A stretch of DNA of 64,000 nucleotides from an uncultured Lachnospiraceae bacterium (GCA_947627245.1 CANQVH010000002.1:1-64000), one strand, 5' to 3'. Numbered from the stretch's first letter, positions 25,170 through 35,024 are shown. Notes: generated by a model from the sequence alone, not told the origin. Program-made: numbers and translations.

Positions 25170-25922
25170 ATGCTGATGCTATTTAAATATGAGTGGAAAA
25201 AACAGATGAACTCCAAGCTGATCATCGGCTGCGCCCTTCTGGCGCTCTGCGCGTTTTATGTTCTGGGTACGCTGCTGAAGAAGGAAGGCTGGCCGGAGAT
25301 TGCCATGGTGCTTCTGGCGCTTGTCGGGATGTTCGCGGCGATCTACGTCGGAATCGAGAGCCTTCTTGTGCTCGATAAGGATATTCGGACGAAGGAGAGC
25401 CATATGCTGTTCATGGTGCCGCGGTCGGCCTATCAGATCCTTGCGGCCAAGATTCTCGCGGCGATCTGCCAGATTCTTTTGACGATGGTGATGTTCGGCG
25501 CCGCGTTCATGATCTGCTTTACCGCCTATATGGCGGCGAACGAAAGCCTTGCCGATATGCTGGACTATCTGCGGCAGATGGTTGAGGAGATGTTTGAGGT
25601 CGAGATCGAGTGGGATATGGTGCTTCTGGTGCTGATTTCCATGTTTGTCTCGTGGATCAATATGATTGCGTCCGGCTTTGCGGCGATTATTTCAGTGCGG
25701 ACCGCCCTCACGCGGACGAAGCTGGCAGGGATTCTCGCGGTTGCAGTCTATCTGCTGATCAACTGGGGAACAAACTGGATGACCGGGAAGATCAACGGAC
25801 TTTCGACCGGGGCGGACACCGAGATGCTGTATTACTGTCTGGGACTCGGAGCAACCGCTGTGGTTACGGTAATCCTGCTGGTATTTTCCGGCTGGATGGC
25901 AGAGAAGAAGTTGAGCGTCTAA
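25170..25922 (+). CDS. ABC-2 type permease
   Basis: A 250-residue membrane protein with six hydrophobic segments, starting MLMLFKYEWKKQMNSK, typical of ABC-2 transporter subunits. SLLVLDKDIRTKESHMLFMV, before the third segment, is also typical of this class. It forms the channel for the upstream ATPase. No partner binding protein is present, as expected for an exporter. It is likely co-transcribed with the ATPase. Confidence 0.85.
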   Translation: MLMLFKYEWKKQMNSKLIIGCALLALCAFYVLGTLLKKEGWPEIAMVLLALVGMFAAIYVGIESLLVLDKDIRTKESHMLFMVPRSAYQILAAKILAAICQILLTMVMFGAAFMICFTAYMAANESLADMLDYLRQMVEEMFEVEIEWDMVLLVLISMFVSWINMIASGFAAIISVRTALTRTKLAGILAVAVYLLINWGTNWMTGKINGLSTGADTEMLYYCLGLGATAVVTVILLVFSGWMAEKKLSV

Positions 25923-26012
25923 TGCGTCGGCCGCAAAAGAACAAAGTCACAAGAAAAAATAAGACGTTCGGGCGGGACACGGCCGACTGCTATCAAAATA
26001 TATCTTATAAAC

Positions 26013-27386
26013 ATGAAGAAGGCGATTGGATTGAGTCGACAGAATATCGATATGTTGCATGGGAGCATCGGAGATAAGTTGTTGCTGTTCGCGCTTCCGC
26101 TGGCGGCGACGGGCATGCTGCAGCAACTGTTCAACGCTGCGGATGTCGCTGTGGTCGGCCGTTTTGTCGGACCGAACGCGATGGCGGCGGTGGGGAGCAA
26201 CAGCGCGATCATCGGCTTGTTGGTAAACGGCTTCGTTGGAATCTCGCTCGGGGCGAATGTGGTGATCTCGCGTTTCACCGGGCAGGGAAACGCGGAGGGT
26301 ATCGCAAAGAGCGTACATACTTCTGTGCTGTTTTCGCTGATCGGCGGCGTTGCGATCACGCTGCTCGGTGAGCTGATTGCTCCGGCACTGCTTGGTCTTA
26401 TGTCGGTTCCGGACGAGGTGTTTCCGATGGCGCTGGCGTACCTGCGGGTTTATCTGCTCGGGATGCCGGTAATTTTTCTCTATAATTTTGAATCGGCGAT
26501 CTTCCGCAGTCAGGGAGATACGAAGACGCCGCTGATCTGTCTTGTGATCTCCGGCGTGCTCAACGTGTTTTTGAATCTGTTTTTCGTCTGTATCGTCGGG
26601 ATGGCGGCGGACGGCGTGGCGACGGCGACGGTGCTGTCCAATCTGGTAAGCTCCGCGTTGCTGTTTGTGCTTTTGCGCAGGAGGAACGATCTGATCCGGC
26701 TGGACGTATCCCGACTGCGGATCCACGCGGATGTGCTGAAAAGCATTGTCCGAATCGGACTTCCCGCCGGACTGCAGAGCATGGTTTTCTCGCTGTCCAA
26801 CATGTGTATCCAGTCCGCGATCAACAGTCTCGGCGCAGACGTGATGGCGGCGTCCTCCGCGGCGTTCAACATCGAGATTCTGGCGTATTATCTGATTAAT
26901 TCCTTCGGGCAGGCATGCACGACGTTCGTCGGCCAGAATTACGGGGCGGAGAACATTCCGCGCTGCAGAAAGATTACACGCATTAGTCTGCTGATGGATG
27001 TCGGAGTCACGCTTGTGGTCTCGTTTGGGATTTTATTCGCGGGGCGTCCGCTGCTCGGAATCTTCACAGGCGATGCCCAGATCGTCTCGCTCGGAATGAT
27101 CCGCCTGCGGTTTATTCTGGCGGCGGAGGCGGTCAACGCCGTGATGGAGATCATGTCCGGGGCAATGCGCGGCTACGGCTATTCGCTTGTTCCGGCGGTG
27201 CTCACGTTCGTGGGCGTCTGCGGGATCCGTATCGGCTGGGTGTACACGGCGTTTCGGGCTTCCGGCACATTTTTTGCGCTGATGATGGTCTATCCGGTGA
27301 GCTGGGTGGCGACGGCTGCGGCGCTCGTGTTCGCATATCTCCACTATATGCGGACGCATCATCTGCAGAGAGAGCAGGCCGGTTGA
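26013..27386 (+). CDS. MATE family efflux transporter
   Basis: A 457-residue protein with twelve predicted membrane segments. GSIGDKLLLFALPLAATGML, NAADVAVVGRFVG and AFNIEILAYYLINSFGQAC are typical of Firmicute MATE multidrug/Na+ antiporters. The start at ATG 26013 has a weak ribosome site, so an internal start near residue 14 is possible. It is the first of three MATE genes in the window; the others lie at 35025 and 54151. They are diverged paralogues, not a recent duplication. Confidence 0.87.
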   Translation: MKKAIGLSRQNIDMLHGSIGDKLLLFALPLAATGMLQQLFNAADVAVVGRFVGPNAMAAVGSNSAIIGLLVNGFVGISLGANVVISRFTGQGNAEGIAKSVHTSVLFSLIGGVAITLLGELIAPALLGLMSVPDEVFPMALAYLRVYLLGMPVIFLYNFESAIFRSQGDTKTPLICLVISGVLNVFLNLFFVCIVGMAADGVATATVLSNLVSSALLFVLLRRRNDLIRLDVSRLRIHADVLKSIVRIGLPAGLQSMVFSLSNMCIQSAINSLGADVMAASSAAFNIEILAYYLINSFGQACTTFVGQNYGAENIPRCRKITRISLLMDVGVTLVVSFGILFAGRPLLGIFTGDAQIVSLGMIRLRFILAAEAVNAVMEIMSGAMRGYGYSLVPAVLTFVGVCGIRIGWVYTAFRASGTFFALMMVYPVSWVATAAALVFAYLHYMRTHHLQREQAG

Positions 27387-27453
27387 GAACGGGACGGGTC
27401 TGTTTGCGGAAAAAGAGATACGGCAGAAATAAATTTGAAAGGAAACAGAAACA

Positions 27454-28377
27454 ATGCAACATGCAATTTTTAACTATGGCGGGGCACAATGGCTGCTGTT
27501 CTTCTACATCTATTGTTTCTTCGGATGGATCTTTGAAAGTACCTATGTATCTCTGAAACAGAGGCATTTCGTGAATCGGGGCTTTCTGCACGGGCCTTTC
27601 CTGCCGCTGTACGGCAGCGGGGCGGTGCTGATGCTCTTTGTCTCCATCCCGGTGGAGAATAATCCGGTCCTTGTGTATTTTGCGGGCTGCATTGCGGCGA
27701 CCGCGCTGGAGTACGTGACCGGAGTGTGCATGGAGGCTTTGTTCAAAGTGCGCTATTGGGATTACAGTGATAAAAAGTTCAATTACAAGGGACAGATCTG
27801 TCTCGGCTCGACGCTGGCATGGGGCTGCTTGACGGTTCTGCTGGTGTATGTGATCCACCGGCCGATCGAGCGGTTTGTGCTTGGCCTGCCGTACCGGTTT
27901 GCGCTCATGGCGACCTATGCGGTCACGGTTGTGATGGCGGTCGATACGGCGCTTTCCTTCAAGGCTGCCATGGAGCTGCGGAACGTGCTTGCGAGCATGA
28001 CGGCCGTCCGGCAGAAGCTGGAGATCCTGCAGCACAGGGCAGATGCGATTTTGGCTTTTGCGCAGGGCGACAGGCCGCAGGCGGCGTCCGAGCTGGGCTC
28101 AAAGGTGAAGGGCGCGGCAGTCGAGCGTCTGGAGGCTGTATTTGGGAAGCTCGAGCAGTACAAGGAAAAGCTCGGAGGCTATCGCGAGGAATCGGAGAGT
28201 ATGCGGCTGCGTTTTGAGGTGCTCAAGGAGCGCAGCAGGCAGGCGATAGACAGGCTCGGTTATCACAACCGCAGCATCCTCCGCAACAATCCGAGCGTGA
28301 CTTCCCGGCATTTCCGCGAGGCGCTGGGTGAGTTGAAGGAGACCGTCATGAGGGGAAGAAATCAATCCGAGGAGTAA
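27454..28377 (+). CDS. CmpB-type putative ABC transporter permease
   Basis: A 307-residue protein. The first 180 residues hold about five membrane segments with FFGWIFESTYVSLKQRHFVN, GFLHGPFLPLYGSGA and YWDYSDKKFNYKGQICLG, which define the CmpB (putative type IV ABC permease) family. The remaining 120 residues are charged and probably coiled-coil in the cytoplasm. Function is unproven; no ATPase partner is adjacent. The ribosome site GAAAGGAAAC precedes ATG 27454. Confidence 0.82.
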   Translation: MQHAIFNYGGAQWLLFFYIYCFFGWIFESTYVSLKQRHFVNRGFLHGPFLPLYGSGAVLMLFVSIPVENNPVLVYFAGCIAATALEYVTGVCMEALFKVRYWDYSDKKFNYKGQICLGSTLAWGCLTVLLVYVIHRPIERFVLGLPYRFALMATYAVTVVMAVDTALSFKAAMELRNVLASMTAVRQKLEILQHRADAILAFAQGDRPQAASELGSKVKGAAVERLEAVFGKLEQYKEKLGGYREESESMRLRFEVLKERSRQAIDRLGYHNRSILRNNPSVTSRHFREALGELKETVMRGRNQSEE

Positions 28378-28464
28378 ACGGAAGAGACAAACCTCAGAAG
28401 CGCGGATAGAAGAAGTAAATTCAGACGATATAAAATTCAGAGAAGGACGTTAGGAGATGAGACG

Positions 28465-29280
28465 ATGCTGCATGAGACGATAGCGATCCGGGAGAAGGGC
28501 TCTTTGGATTACGCAAGACTTACGACGTACATTTGGGAGGATTCTCCGGAGATTCCGGTGAAAAGCCGTCCGATCGTGCTGATTTGCCCGGGCGGCGGCT
28601 ATGAGATGACGTCGGACCGCGAGGCGGAAGCGGTTGCGCTGCGCATAATGACCTGCGGGATCCATGCGGCGGTCCTGCGCTATTCGTGCGCGCCTGCCGA
28701 GTATCCGACGGCTTTGTGCGAGACGGCGCGCGCAGTCGCGATCCTGAGAGAGCGGGCGGAGGAATGGCACATTCAGCCGGACAAACTCTCCGTGATGGGC
28801 TTCTCGGCCGGAGGACATCTGGCGGCGAGCTACGGCGTGTTCTGGAATGAACCGTGGCTTTCCGAGGCGGCGGGCGTCGACACGGAGCTCCTGCGGCCGA
28901 ACGGTCTGATCCTCTGTTATCCGGTGATTACCTCAGATGGGCGTTTTTGGCACCGGGACAGCTTTAAGAATCTGTTGGGAAGTCAGTGGAGCGCGGATAT
29001 GTTGGAAAAGGTATCGCTGGAGAGGCATGCAGGGCCGCAGGTGCCGCGGACCTTCCTCTGGCACACGTATGAGGACGGGCTCGTGCCCGTGGAGAATTCC
29101 CTGCTCTTTGTCTCGGCCCTGCGCCGGGCGGGCGTTTCGGTCGAGTTCCATCTGTTTGAAAAGGGCGTGCATGGACTGTCGCTGGCGCGGCCGCATACGG
29201 ACAGCGTGTGGAGTCCGACGGTGCAGAAAGAGTGCGAGCCGTGGGTGGATTTGCTTGAAACGTGGCTGGGGAATCTCTGA
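28465..29280 (+). CDS. Alpha/beta hydrolase, acetyl-esterase-like
   Basis: A 271-residue protein. LICPGGGYEMTS is the oxyanion-hole motif of the BD-FAE/hormone-sensitive-lipase-like group. VMGFSAGGHLAAS has the nucleophile serine, and GVHGLSLARPHT near the C-terminus provides the histidine. Such enzymes remove acetyl or other small acyl groups from sugars or xenobiotics in the cytoplasm. It precedes the MalY-type gene by 15 bases, so the two likely share a transcript. Confidence 0.85.
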   Translation: MLHETIAIREKGSLDYARLTTYIWEDSPEIPVKSRPIVLICPGGGYEMTSDREAEAVALRIMTCGIHAAVLRYSCAPAEYPTALCETARAVAILRERAEEWHIQPDKLSVMGFSAGGHLAASYGVFWNEPWLSEAAGVDTELLRPNGLILCYPVITSDGRFWHRDSFKNLLGSQWSADMLEKVSLERHAGPQVPRTFLWHTYEDGLVPVENSLLFVSALRRAGVSVEFHLFEKGVHGLSLARPHTDSVWSPTVQKECEPWVDLLETWLGNL

Positions 29281-29295
29281 TAAGGAGGAGAGCGC

Positions 29296-30462
29296 ATGGA
29301 TTACGATTTCGACAGAATTATTAATCGGCGAAATACAAATTCCCTGAAGTGGGACGTAAAAGAAAACGAGTTGCCGATGTGGGTGGCGGACATGGATTTT
29401 GAGACTGCGCCCGAGATACAGGAGGCGATCCGAAAGAGAGCGGCCTTCGGCGTGTTCGGCTACCAGATCATGCCGGACGAATGGTATGAGGCGTACATCG
29501 GCTGGTGGAGGGATCGCCACGGCTATCGGATGGAAAAAGACTGGCTCATGTTCTGCACGGGCGTGATCCCGGCGGTTTCGAGCGCGGTGCGCAAGCTGAC
29601 GACGGCGGCGGAGAAGGTGCTGATTCAGACGCCGGTCTACAATATTTTCTTTAACTCGATCCTGAACAACGGGCGTGAGGTGCTGGAGAGTCCTCTGAGA
29701 TACGAGGATGGGAGATACGAGATGGATTTCGCGGATCTTGAGGAGAAGCTGGCCGATCCGCAGACTTCGCTGATGATTCTTTGCAACCCGCAGAATCCGG
29801 CGGGAAGGATCTGGAATAAAGAAGAGCTGGCGAGGGTCGGCGAGCTTTGCGCAAAGTATCATGTGACGGTTCTCTCCGACGAGATTCACTGCGATCTGAC
29901 GGCGCCGGGCATGGATTACGTTCCGTTCGCATCCGCCTCAAAGACCTGCAGGGATATCAGCGTGACCTGTATCGCGCCGACCAAGACGTTCAATCTGGCG
30001 GGGCTGCAGACCGCGGCGGTATGCGTGCCGGATCCGTTCCTGCGCCACAAGGTCTGGCGCGGTCTGAACACGGATGAGGTCGCGGAGCCGAACTCGTTTG
30101 CGGTGGACGCAGCGGTGGCGGCTTTCACGAAAGGCGGTCCGTGGCTTGACGAGCTGCGGGAGTACATTTCCCTCAACGAACGGGCGGTAGTCGAATTTCT
30201 GGAGAAGGAGCTTCCGCAGGTGAAGGCGGTGCAGCACGAGGCGACTTATCTGCTGTGGCTGGACTGCGTGCAGGTGACCGAGGACAGCGAGGAGTTGGCC
30301 GGATTTATTCGGGAAAAGACAGGGCTTTTTGTCACGGCCGGCATCCATTACGGAGAAGCCGGGAGGCAGTTTCTGCGCGTGAATATCGCGTGCCCGCGTG
30401 CGCTCGTCATGGATGGGCTTGACAGGCTGAAGCGGGGAATCGAGCTCTATCAGTTGAATTAA
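29296..30462 (+). CDS. MalY/PatB-type PLP-dependent C-S lyase
   Basis: A 388-residue fold type I PLP enzyme. MDYDFDRIINRRNTNSLKWD at the start is characteristic of the PatB/MalY subgroup, ILCNPQNPAGRIW is the substrate loop, and APTKTFNLAGLQ has the PLP lysine. Members are cystathionine beta-lyases or cysteine desulfhydrases. The importer downstream resembles amino acid or cystine transporters. A sulphur-assimilation role for the block is inferred. The ribosome site AAGGAGGAG is strong. Confidence 0.87.
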   Translation: MDYDFDRIINRRNTNSLKWDVKENELPMWVADMDFETAPEIQEAIRKRAAFGVFGYQIMPDEWYEAYIGWWRDRHGYRMEKDWLMFCTGVIPAVSSAVRKLTTAAEKVLIQTPVYNIFFNSILNNGREVLESPLRYEDGRYEMDFADLEEKLADPQTSLMILCNPQNPAGRIWNKEELARVGELCAKYHVTVLSDEIHCDLTAPGMDYVPFASASKTCRDISVTCIAPTKTFNLAGLQTAAVCVPDPFLRHKVWRGLNTDEVAEPNSFAVDAAVAAFTKGGPWLDELREYISLNERAVVEFLEKELPQVKAVQHEATYLLWLDCVQVTEDSEELAGFIREKTGLFVTAGIHYGEAGRQFLRVNIACPRALVMDGLDRLKRGIELYQLN

Positions 30463-30649
30463 ATGGAAAACCCGAAAAGAACCGGAGTTTATAACTCGGA
30501 TTGTCGTCAGGGAATTGGAATGAGAGACGATGGGCAGATTGGAGATATTGAATAGAAAAATGGGAATGCTGCATCGGAGTATTCAGACAAAATAGGGAAT
30601 GCATGTCTGCTATGCGTAAAAAGCATGACGTAGTATGCGAAAGAAGTAA

Positions 30650-30678
30650 TTGCTATTTTTGCCGACAGGACATAAAAT
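30650..30678 (+). promoter_or_regulatory. Promoter of the amino-acid importer operon
   Basis: TTGCTA (30650-30655), 17 bases, TAAAAT (30673-30678). It lies in the 261-base gap after the lyase gene. No T-box or S-box features are evident in the gap. Confidence 0.55.
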
Positions 30679-30723
30679 GAGTTTATAAATACAATTACAA
30701 AATCAAAGGAAGGATGATGCAAC

Positions 30724-31584
30724 ATGTTCAGGATCAGAAAATTTGCGGCAGTGATGGCAGCGGCGGCGCTGGCGGCGTCGTTCACGGCGGCGGGAGCGAG
30801 CGCGGAGGAAGGCGACCGTCTTGACGAGATCATGGAGAGAGGTTATATCATCGTCGGCACGGAGGGAACGTATTCCCCGAACAGCTACCACGATGAGGAC
30901 GACAATCTGGTCGGCTTTGACGTAGAGGTTGCGGCTCTGATCGCGAAGTACATGGGCGTGGACGTGCAGTATATGGAGACCGAGTGGGCTTCGATCTTTG
31001 CGGCGCTGGACGCGGGACAGATTGACATGGTAGTCAACGAGGTCGGGTACACCGACGAGCGCGCGGAGAAGTATGATATGTCCGAGCCTTACGCGTTTTC
31101 GAGAAGATGCATTCTGGTCGAGGGCGACAATGAGGATATCCAGAGCTTCGAGGATCTTGAGGGCTTCACGGCGGCGAACGAGTCCACCAGCATTTTCGGG
31201 CAGATGGCGCAGGAGTACGGCGCCGAGCTCGATCCGGTGAACGCGATGGCGCAGTCGATCTCCGAGGTGCTCAACGGGCGCGCGGACTGCACGCTGAACT
31301 ATGAGACCGCGTTTAACGATTACATGAAGGAACATCCGGAGGAGGATGTGAAGATCGTGGCGTATGCGGATCCGGAGCCGAGCTCCTATGTTCCGGTGCT
31401 GAAGGGCAACGAGAAGCTGATCGCGGCGGTTAACGATGCCTTGGAGCAGGCGCGCGAAAGCGGCGAGCTTGCCGAGGTGTCAAAGAAGTATTTTAACGGA
31501 CTGGATGTCACGGCAAACGACGGGGGCGAGGCCGAGTCGGAGAGCGAAAGCGAAGTTCTGACCCCGGCGGAAGCGGCTGAATAG
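30724..31584 (+). CDS. Amino acid (probably cystine) ABC transporter substrate-binding protein
   Basis: A 286-residue secreted protein. A signal peptide occupies about residues 1-27 (AAAALAASFTAAGASAEE), without a lipobox cysteine, which is unusual for a Gram-positive binding protein. YIIVGTEGTYSPNSY, LVGFDVEVAALIAKYMG and DMVVNEVGYTDERAEKYDMS are the family blocks for polar amino acids. The tail is very acidic (ESESESE). The permease and ATPase genes follow. Cystine is favoured because a C-S lyase gene lies upstream and the protein resembles TcyA/TcyJ-type proteins; glutamine or another polar amino acid remains possible. Confidence 0.87.
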   Translation: MFRIRKFAAVMAAAALAASFTAAGASAEEGDRLDEIMERGYIIVGTEGTYSPNSYHDEDDNLVGFDVEVAALIAKYMGVDVQYMETEWASIFAALDAGQIDMVVNEVGYTDERAEKYDMSEPYAFSRRCILVEGDNEDIQSFEDLEGFTAANESTSIFGQMAQEYGAELDPVNAMAQSISEVLNGRADCTLNYETAFNDYMKEHPEEDVKIVAYADPEPSSYVPVLKGNEKLIAAVNDALEQARESGELAEVSKKYFNGLDVTANDGGEAESESESEVLTPAEAAE

Positions 31585-31589
31585 GTAGA

Positions 31590-32252
31590 ATGGACGCAAG
31601 AATATTGAATGAGCTCGTGGATTCCTTCTGGAAGCTTTTGCTTCCGGGAATCCGCGTGACGATTCCACTGACATTTCTTTCATTTTCCATCGGCCTTTGC
31701 ATCGCGCTTGCGGTGGCTCTGGTGCAGGTGGCGAATATTCAGGTGTTGAAACAGGCGGCAAGGTTCTATGTATGGATCATTCGGGGAACACCGATGATCG
31801 TACAGCTCTTTGTCGTCTATTTCGGCTTGCCCAGCATCGGGCTGACGCTTCCGGCGTTCCCGTGCGCGGTCATCGTATTTTCTTTGAGCGTCGGGGCCTA
31901 CTGCTCCGAGACGGTGCGCGCGGCGATCGAGTCTGTCCCGCCGGGACAGTTGGAGGCGGGCTACTGCGTGGGAATGACGTTTACACAGACGATGCGGCAT
32001 GTGATTATTCCGCAGGCATTGACGACGGCCTTCCCGCCGCTGTCCAATTCCCTGATCGGACTGGTGAAGGATACCTCGCTGGCTTACAGCGTGGCGATCG
32101 TAGAGATTCTGGCGACGGCGCAGCGGATCGCGGCGCGGACCTACGATTACTTCTGGCTGTACTGCGAGGCGGGGTTGATCTATCTGATCTTCTGTACCTT
32201 CCTGACGTGGTTGCAGCGCAGGTTGGAGAAACGACTGGAAAGGAAGCGTTGA
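31590..32252 (+). CDS. Amino acid ABC transporter permease
   Basis: A 220-residue permease of the HisM/GlnP type with about five membrane segments. YVWIIRGTPMIVQLFVVYFG is the characteristic N-terminal block, and LEAGYCVGMTFTQTMRHVIIPQAL is the EAA loop contacting the ATPase, here quoted as two overlapping parts of it: GYCVGMTF and VIIPQA. It starts five bases after the binding-protein stop, with a weak ribosome site. It forms the channel with the ATPase at 32256. Confidence 0.87.
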   Translation: MDARILNELVDSFWKLLLPGIRVTIPLTFLSFSIGLCIALAVALVQVANIQVLKQAARFYVWIIRGTPMIVQLFVVYFGLPSIGLTLPAFPCAVIVFSLSVGAYCSETVRAAIESVPPGQLEAGYCVGMTFTQTMRHVIIPQALTTAFPPLSNSLIGLVKDTSLAYSVAIVEILATAQRIAARTYDYFWLYCEAGLIYLIFCTFLTWLQRRLEKRLERKR

Positions 32253-32255
32253 GCT

Positions 32256-32999
32256 GTGATCGAACTCAGAAATATCCGGAAAAGCTTCGGGCCGCGCGAG
32301 GTCCTGAAAAATATCAGCCTGAAGGTAAACGAGGGAGACGTGATCGCCGTCCTTGGGCCAAGCGGCTCGGGGAAGACGACGCTTTTGCGCTGCATCAGCT
32401 TTCTGACGACGGCGGACGGCGGGGAGATTGAGTTCGACGGTGAGCTGTTTCGGGCGGATCATATTTCGAGAAAGGACATCCTGCGTTACCGCAAGCGGAT
32501 CGGCTTCGTGTTTCAGGATTATCAGCTCTTTGCGAACAAGACCGCGCTGCACAACGTGACGCTCGGACTGACGGTCGGCCGGAGGATGGCGAAGGCGGAG
32601 GCGGAAGAGATCGGGAAAAAGGCGCTTGAGAAGGTCGGGATGCTTGAGTGGAGTGATTCCTATCCCTCGCAGCTTTCTGGCGGTCAGCAGCAGAGAGTCT
32701 CGATCGCGCGCGCGATTGCCCTGAGCCCGAGCGTGATCCTCTTTGACGAGCCGACCTCGGCGCTTGATCCGAAGCTGACCGGCGAGGTGCTGGACGTCAT
32801 GAAACGGCTCGCGGACGATGGGACGACGATGATCGTAGTCACACATGAGATGGAGTTCGCCCGCAGGGTGGCGGACCGCGTCGTATTTATGGAGGACGGA
32901 CTGGTCGTGGAGGAGAACACGGCCGAGGAATTTTTTGCGAACCCGAAGGATCCGCGCTCTGTGGATTTTTTGCGGGGGATTCAAAGAGACGAAGATTAG
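32256..32999 (+). CDS. Amino acid ABC transporter ATP-binding protein
   Basis: A 247-residue GlnQ-type ATPase. AVLGPSGSGKTTLL is Walker A, LSGGQQQRVSIARAIA the signature, VILFDEPTSALDPKL the Walker B and VTHEMEFAR the switch. The start is GTG 32256 after AAAGGAAG, three bases after the permease stop. It energises uptake by the importer. Nothing is unusual in the motifs. Confidence 0.9.
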   Translation: MIELRNIRKSFGPREVLKNISLKVNEGDVIAVLGPSGSGKTTLLRCISFLTTADGGEIEFDGELFRADHISRKDILRYRKRIGFVFQDYQLFANKTALHNVTLGLTVGRRMAKAEAEEIGKKALEKVGMLEWSDSYPSQLSGGQQQRVSIARAIALSPSVILFDEPTSALDPKLTGEVLDVMKRLADDGTTMIVVTHEMEFARRVADRVVFMEDGLVVEENTAEEFFANPKDPRSVDFLRGIQRDED

Positions 33000-33091
33000 G
33001 CAGATGAAGGCGGAATCTGCCCGGATCAGGACGAAGCGCAGATTGCCGATATCGTAAAAACACTGACGATAATGATGCGGAGACTTGAGAG

Positions 33092-33868
33092 ATGAAACAT
33101 TTGTGGAACAGCCTGAATATCGCGTTTTCGATGTATTCAAGGCTTCCGGCCGCGCAGTGCGACTGGTCAGAGGAGAATACGAAATATGTAATGTGCTTCT
33201 TTCCGCTGATCGGCGCGGTGATCGGGGCGCTTTGCTTCGGTTGGGACGCGCTGGCCGGATATCTGGGTCTGCAATCGCCGCTTCGCAATGTCGTGCTGAT
33301 GCTGATTCCGCTTGCGGTCAGCGGGGGGATTCATCTGGACGGTTTGCTCGATACGGCGGATGCGATGAGCTCATGGAGGCCGCGCGAGAAACGGTTGGAG
33401 ATCCTCAAGGATTCTCATGCAGGAGCGTTCGCGGTGATCACATGCGCCGCTTATTTTTTTCTGATGTACGGTGCGCTTGACATGATCACGGGAAAGCTGG
33501 TGCGGGTGTATATCTTTACGTTTGTCGTGTCGCGCTCGCTCAGTGCGGTTTCGGTCGTGACCTTTCCGAAAGCCTCAGCGGAGGGAACCGTGGCAGGATT
33601 TTCAAAGAATGCGCAGACGCGCGTCATACAGGCGACAAGTACGGTCTATCTGGCGGCCTGCGCGGCGGCAATGCTTGCGTTGCAGCCTGTCCTCGCGGCG
33701 GCGGCGCTTGGCGGGGCAATGCTTACATTCCTGTGGTATCATCATATGGCGATGAAGCATTTCGGCGGGATCAACGGAGATCTGGCGGGCTGCTTTCTCT
33801 CGGTGTGCGAGCTTGTGATGCCGCTTGCGGTCGTGGTTGCGGATGCGGTGCTGAGGACGCTTGTGTGA
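33092..33868 (+). CDS. cobS: Cobalamin synthase (adenosylcobinamide-GDP ribazoletransferase)
   Basis: A 258-residue membrane protein joining alpha-ribazole to adenosylcobinamide-GDP, the last assembly step of cobalamin. SLNIAFSMYSRLPA at the N-terminus, GGIHLDGLLDTADAMSSWRP near residue 80 and LKDSHAGAFAVI are diagnostic CobS motifs. About five or six membrane helices are visible. The start follows GAGAG. cbiB lies 47 bases downstream. cobT, cobQ, cobD and a cobC-like gene lie 5-13 kb further on. Confidence 0.92.
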   Translation: MKHLWNSLNIAFSMYSRLPAAQCDWSEENTKYVMCFFPLIGAVIGALCFGWDALAGYLGLQSPLRNVVLMLIPLAVSGGIHLDGLLDTADAMSSWRPREKRLEILKDSHAGAFAVITCAAYFFLMYGALDMITGKLVRVYIFTFVVSRSLSAVSVVTFPKASAEGTVAGFSKNAQTRVIQATSTVYLAACAAAMLALQPVLAAAALGGAMLTFLWYHHMAMKHFGGINGDLAGCFLSVCELVMPLAVVVADAVLRTLV

Positions 33869-33915
33869 TTGCCCGGGACAAGCTTATTTTTCCTGAAATT
33901 ATGTGAGGAAACGAT

Positions 33916-34899
33916 ATGTGGAAGTATGCGGCGGGCTCGCTGCTCGCGGTTGTGATCGGCTTTCTGGCGGATGCAGTCTTCGGCGACCCGCAGACGGCGC
34001 TTCACCCGATCTGCCTGATCGGAAATCTGATCGCATGGCTGGAAAAACGAATCCGGAAATGTCTGCCGAAGACGGAAGTCGGCGAATTGGTTGGCGGCGG
34101 AATCATGGCGACGCTTGTGATCGTGGCCTCTGCCGGGATCCCGGCGCTTTTGTTGTGCGCGGCGTATCGGCTGAGCTTTTGGCTCGGTGTGGCTTTTGAG
34201 GCGGTGATGTGCTTTTTCCTGTTTGCGGTGAAAACGCTTCGTAAGGAGAGCGCCAATGTGGCGCGGACCCTGCGGGAAGAAGGGCTTGAGGCAGGGCAGA
34301 GAGCGGTGGCGCGTATTGTCGGACGTGACACGCAGGTGCTGGACGAGTCCGGGGTGATTCGGGCGGCGGTCGAGACGGTTGCGGAGAATTTTTCAGACGG
34401 CGTATTTGCGCCGATGCTGTATATGGCGCTCGGAGGCGGTGTGCTCGGTTTCGCGTACAAGAGCATTAATACGATGGATTCCATGGTCGGCTATAAAAAC
34501 GACCGCTATCTGTATTTCGGCAGGGTCGCCGCGAAGCTGGACGACGTCGTAAATTATATTCCGGCGCGGCTGGCGGCGCTGTTCCTGATCTTGGGAGCGT
34601 TTGCGACCGGGCAGGATGGCAGAATGGCTTGGAAGATCTGGAAAAGAGACCGCAGGAATCACGCAAGCCCGAATTCCGCGCAGACGGAGGCCGTGGCGGC
34701 CGGAGCGCTGCATGTACGGCTTGCCGGCGACGCGTGGTATTTCGGAAAGCTGCATAAGAAGCCGTTCATCGGGGACGACCTGCGTCCGATCGAGCTTGAT
34801 GATATTGCGCGTGTGAATCGGATGATGACGGCGGCGTCTGTGCTGTCACTTGCGGCGCTTGGGATCGTGAAGGCCGCGGCGCTCATGCTGCTGATATAG
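33916..34899 (+). CDS. cbiB: Adenosylcobinamide-phosphate synthase
   Basis: A 327-residue membrane protein attaching the aminopropanol phosphate arm to cobyric acid. Family blocks are VFGDPQTALHPICLIGNLI, FSDGVFAPMLYMALGG, NTMDSMVGYKNDRYLYFG and NSAQTEAVAAGALHVRLAG. Length and spacing are typical. It follows cobS. The partner that makes the arm, CobD, is encoded at 39426. Nothing is missing. Confidence 0.92.
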   Translation: MWKYAAGSLLAVVIGFLADAVFGDPQTALHPICLIGNLIAWLEKRIRKCLPKTEVGELVGGGIMATLVIVASAGIPALLLCAAYRLSFWLGVAFEAVMCFFLFAVKTLRKESANVARTLREEGLEAGQRAVARIVGRDTQVLDESGVIRAAVETVAENFSDGVFAPMLYMALGGGVLGFAYKSINTMDSMVGYKNDRYLYFGRVAAKLDDVVNYIPARLAALFLILGAFATGQDGRMAWKIWKRDRRNHASPNSAQTEAVAAGALHVRLAGDAWYFGKLHKKPFIGDDLRPIELDDIARVNRMMTAASVLSLAALGIVKAAALMLLI

Positions 34900-35024
34900 C
34901 TGTGTGATGCAGATAGCGCCGTGGATTGGGAGAGTGGCGACGCTTGCACGGATGAGATATTGTGGTGTGATGGAAATTTGCAGAAAGCAATTGATAAAAT
35001 GAAAAGAGAACGGAGGAATTCCTT

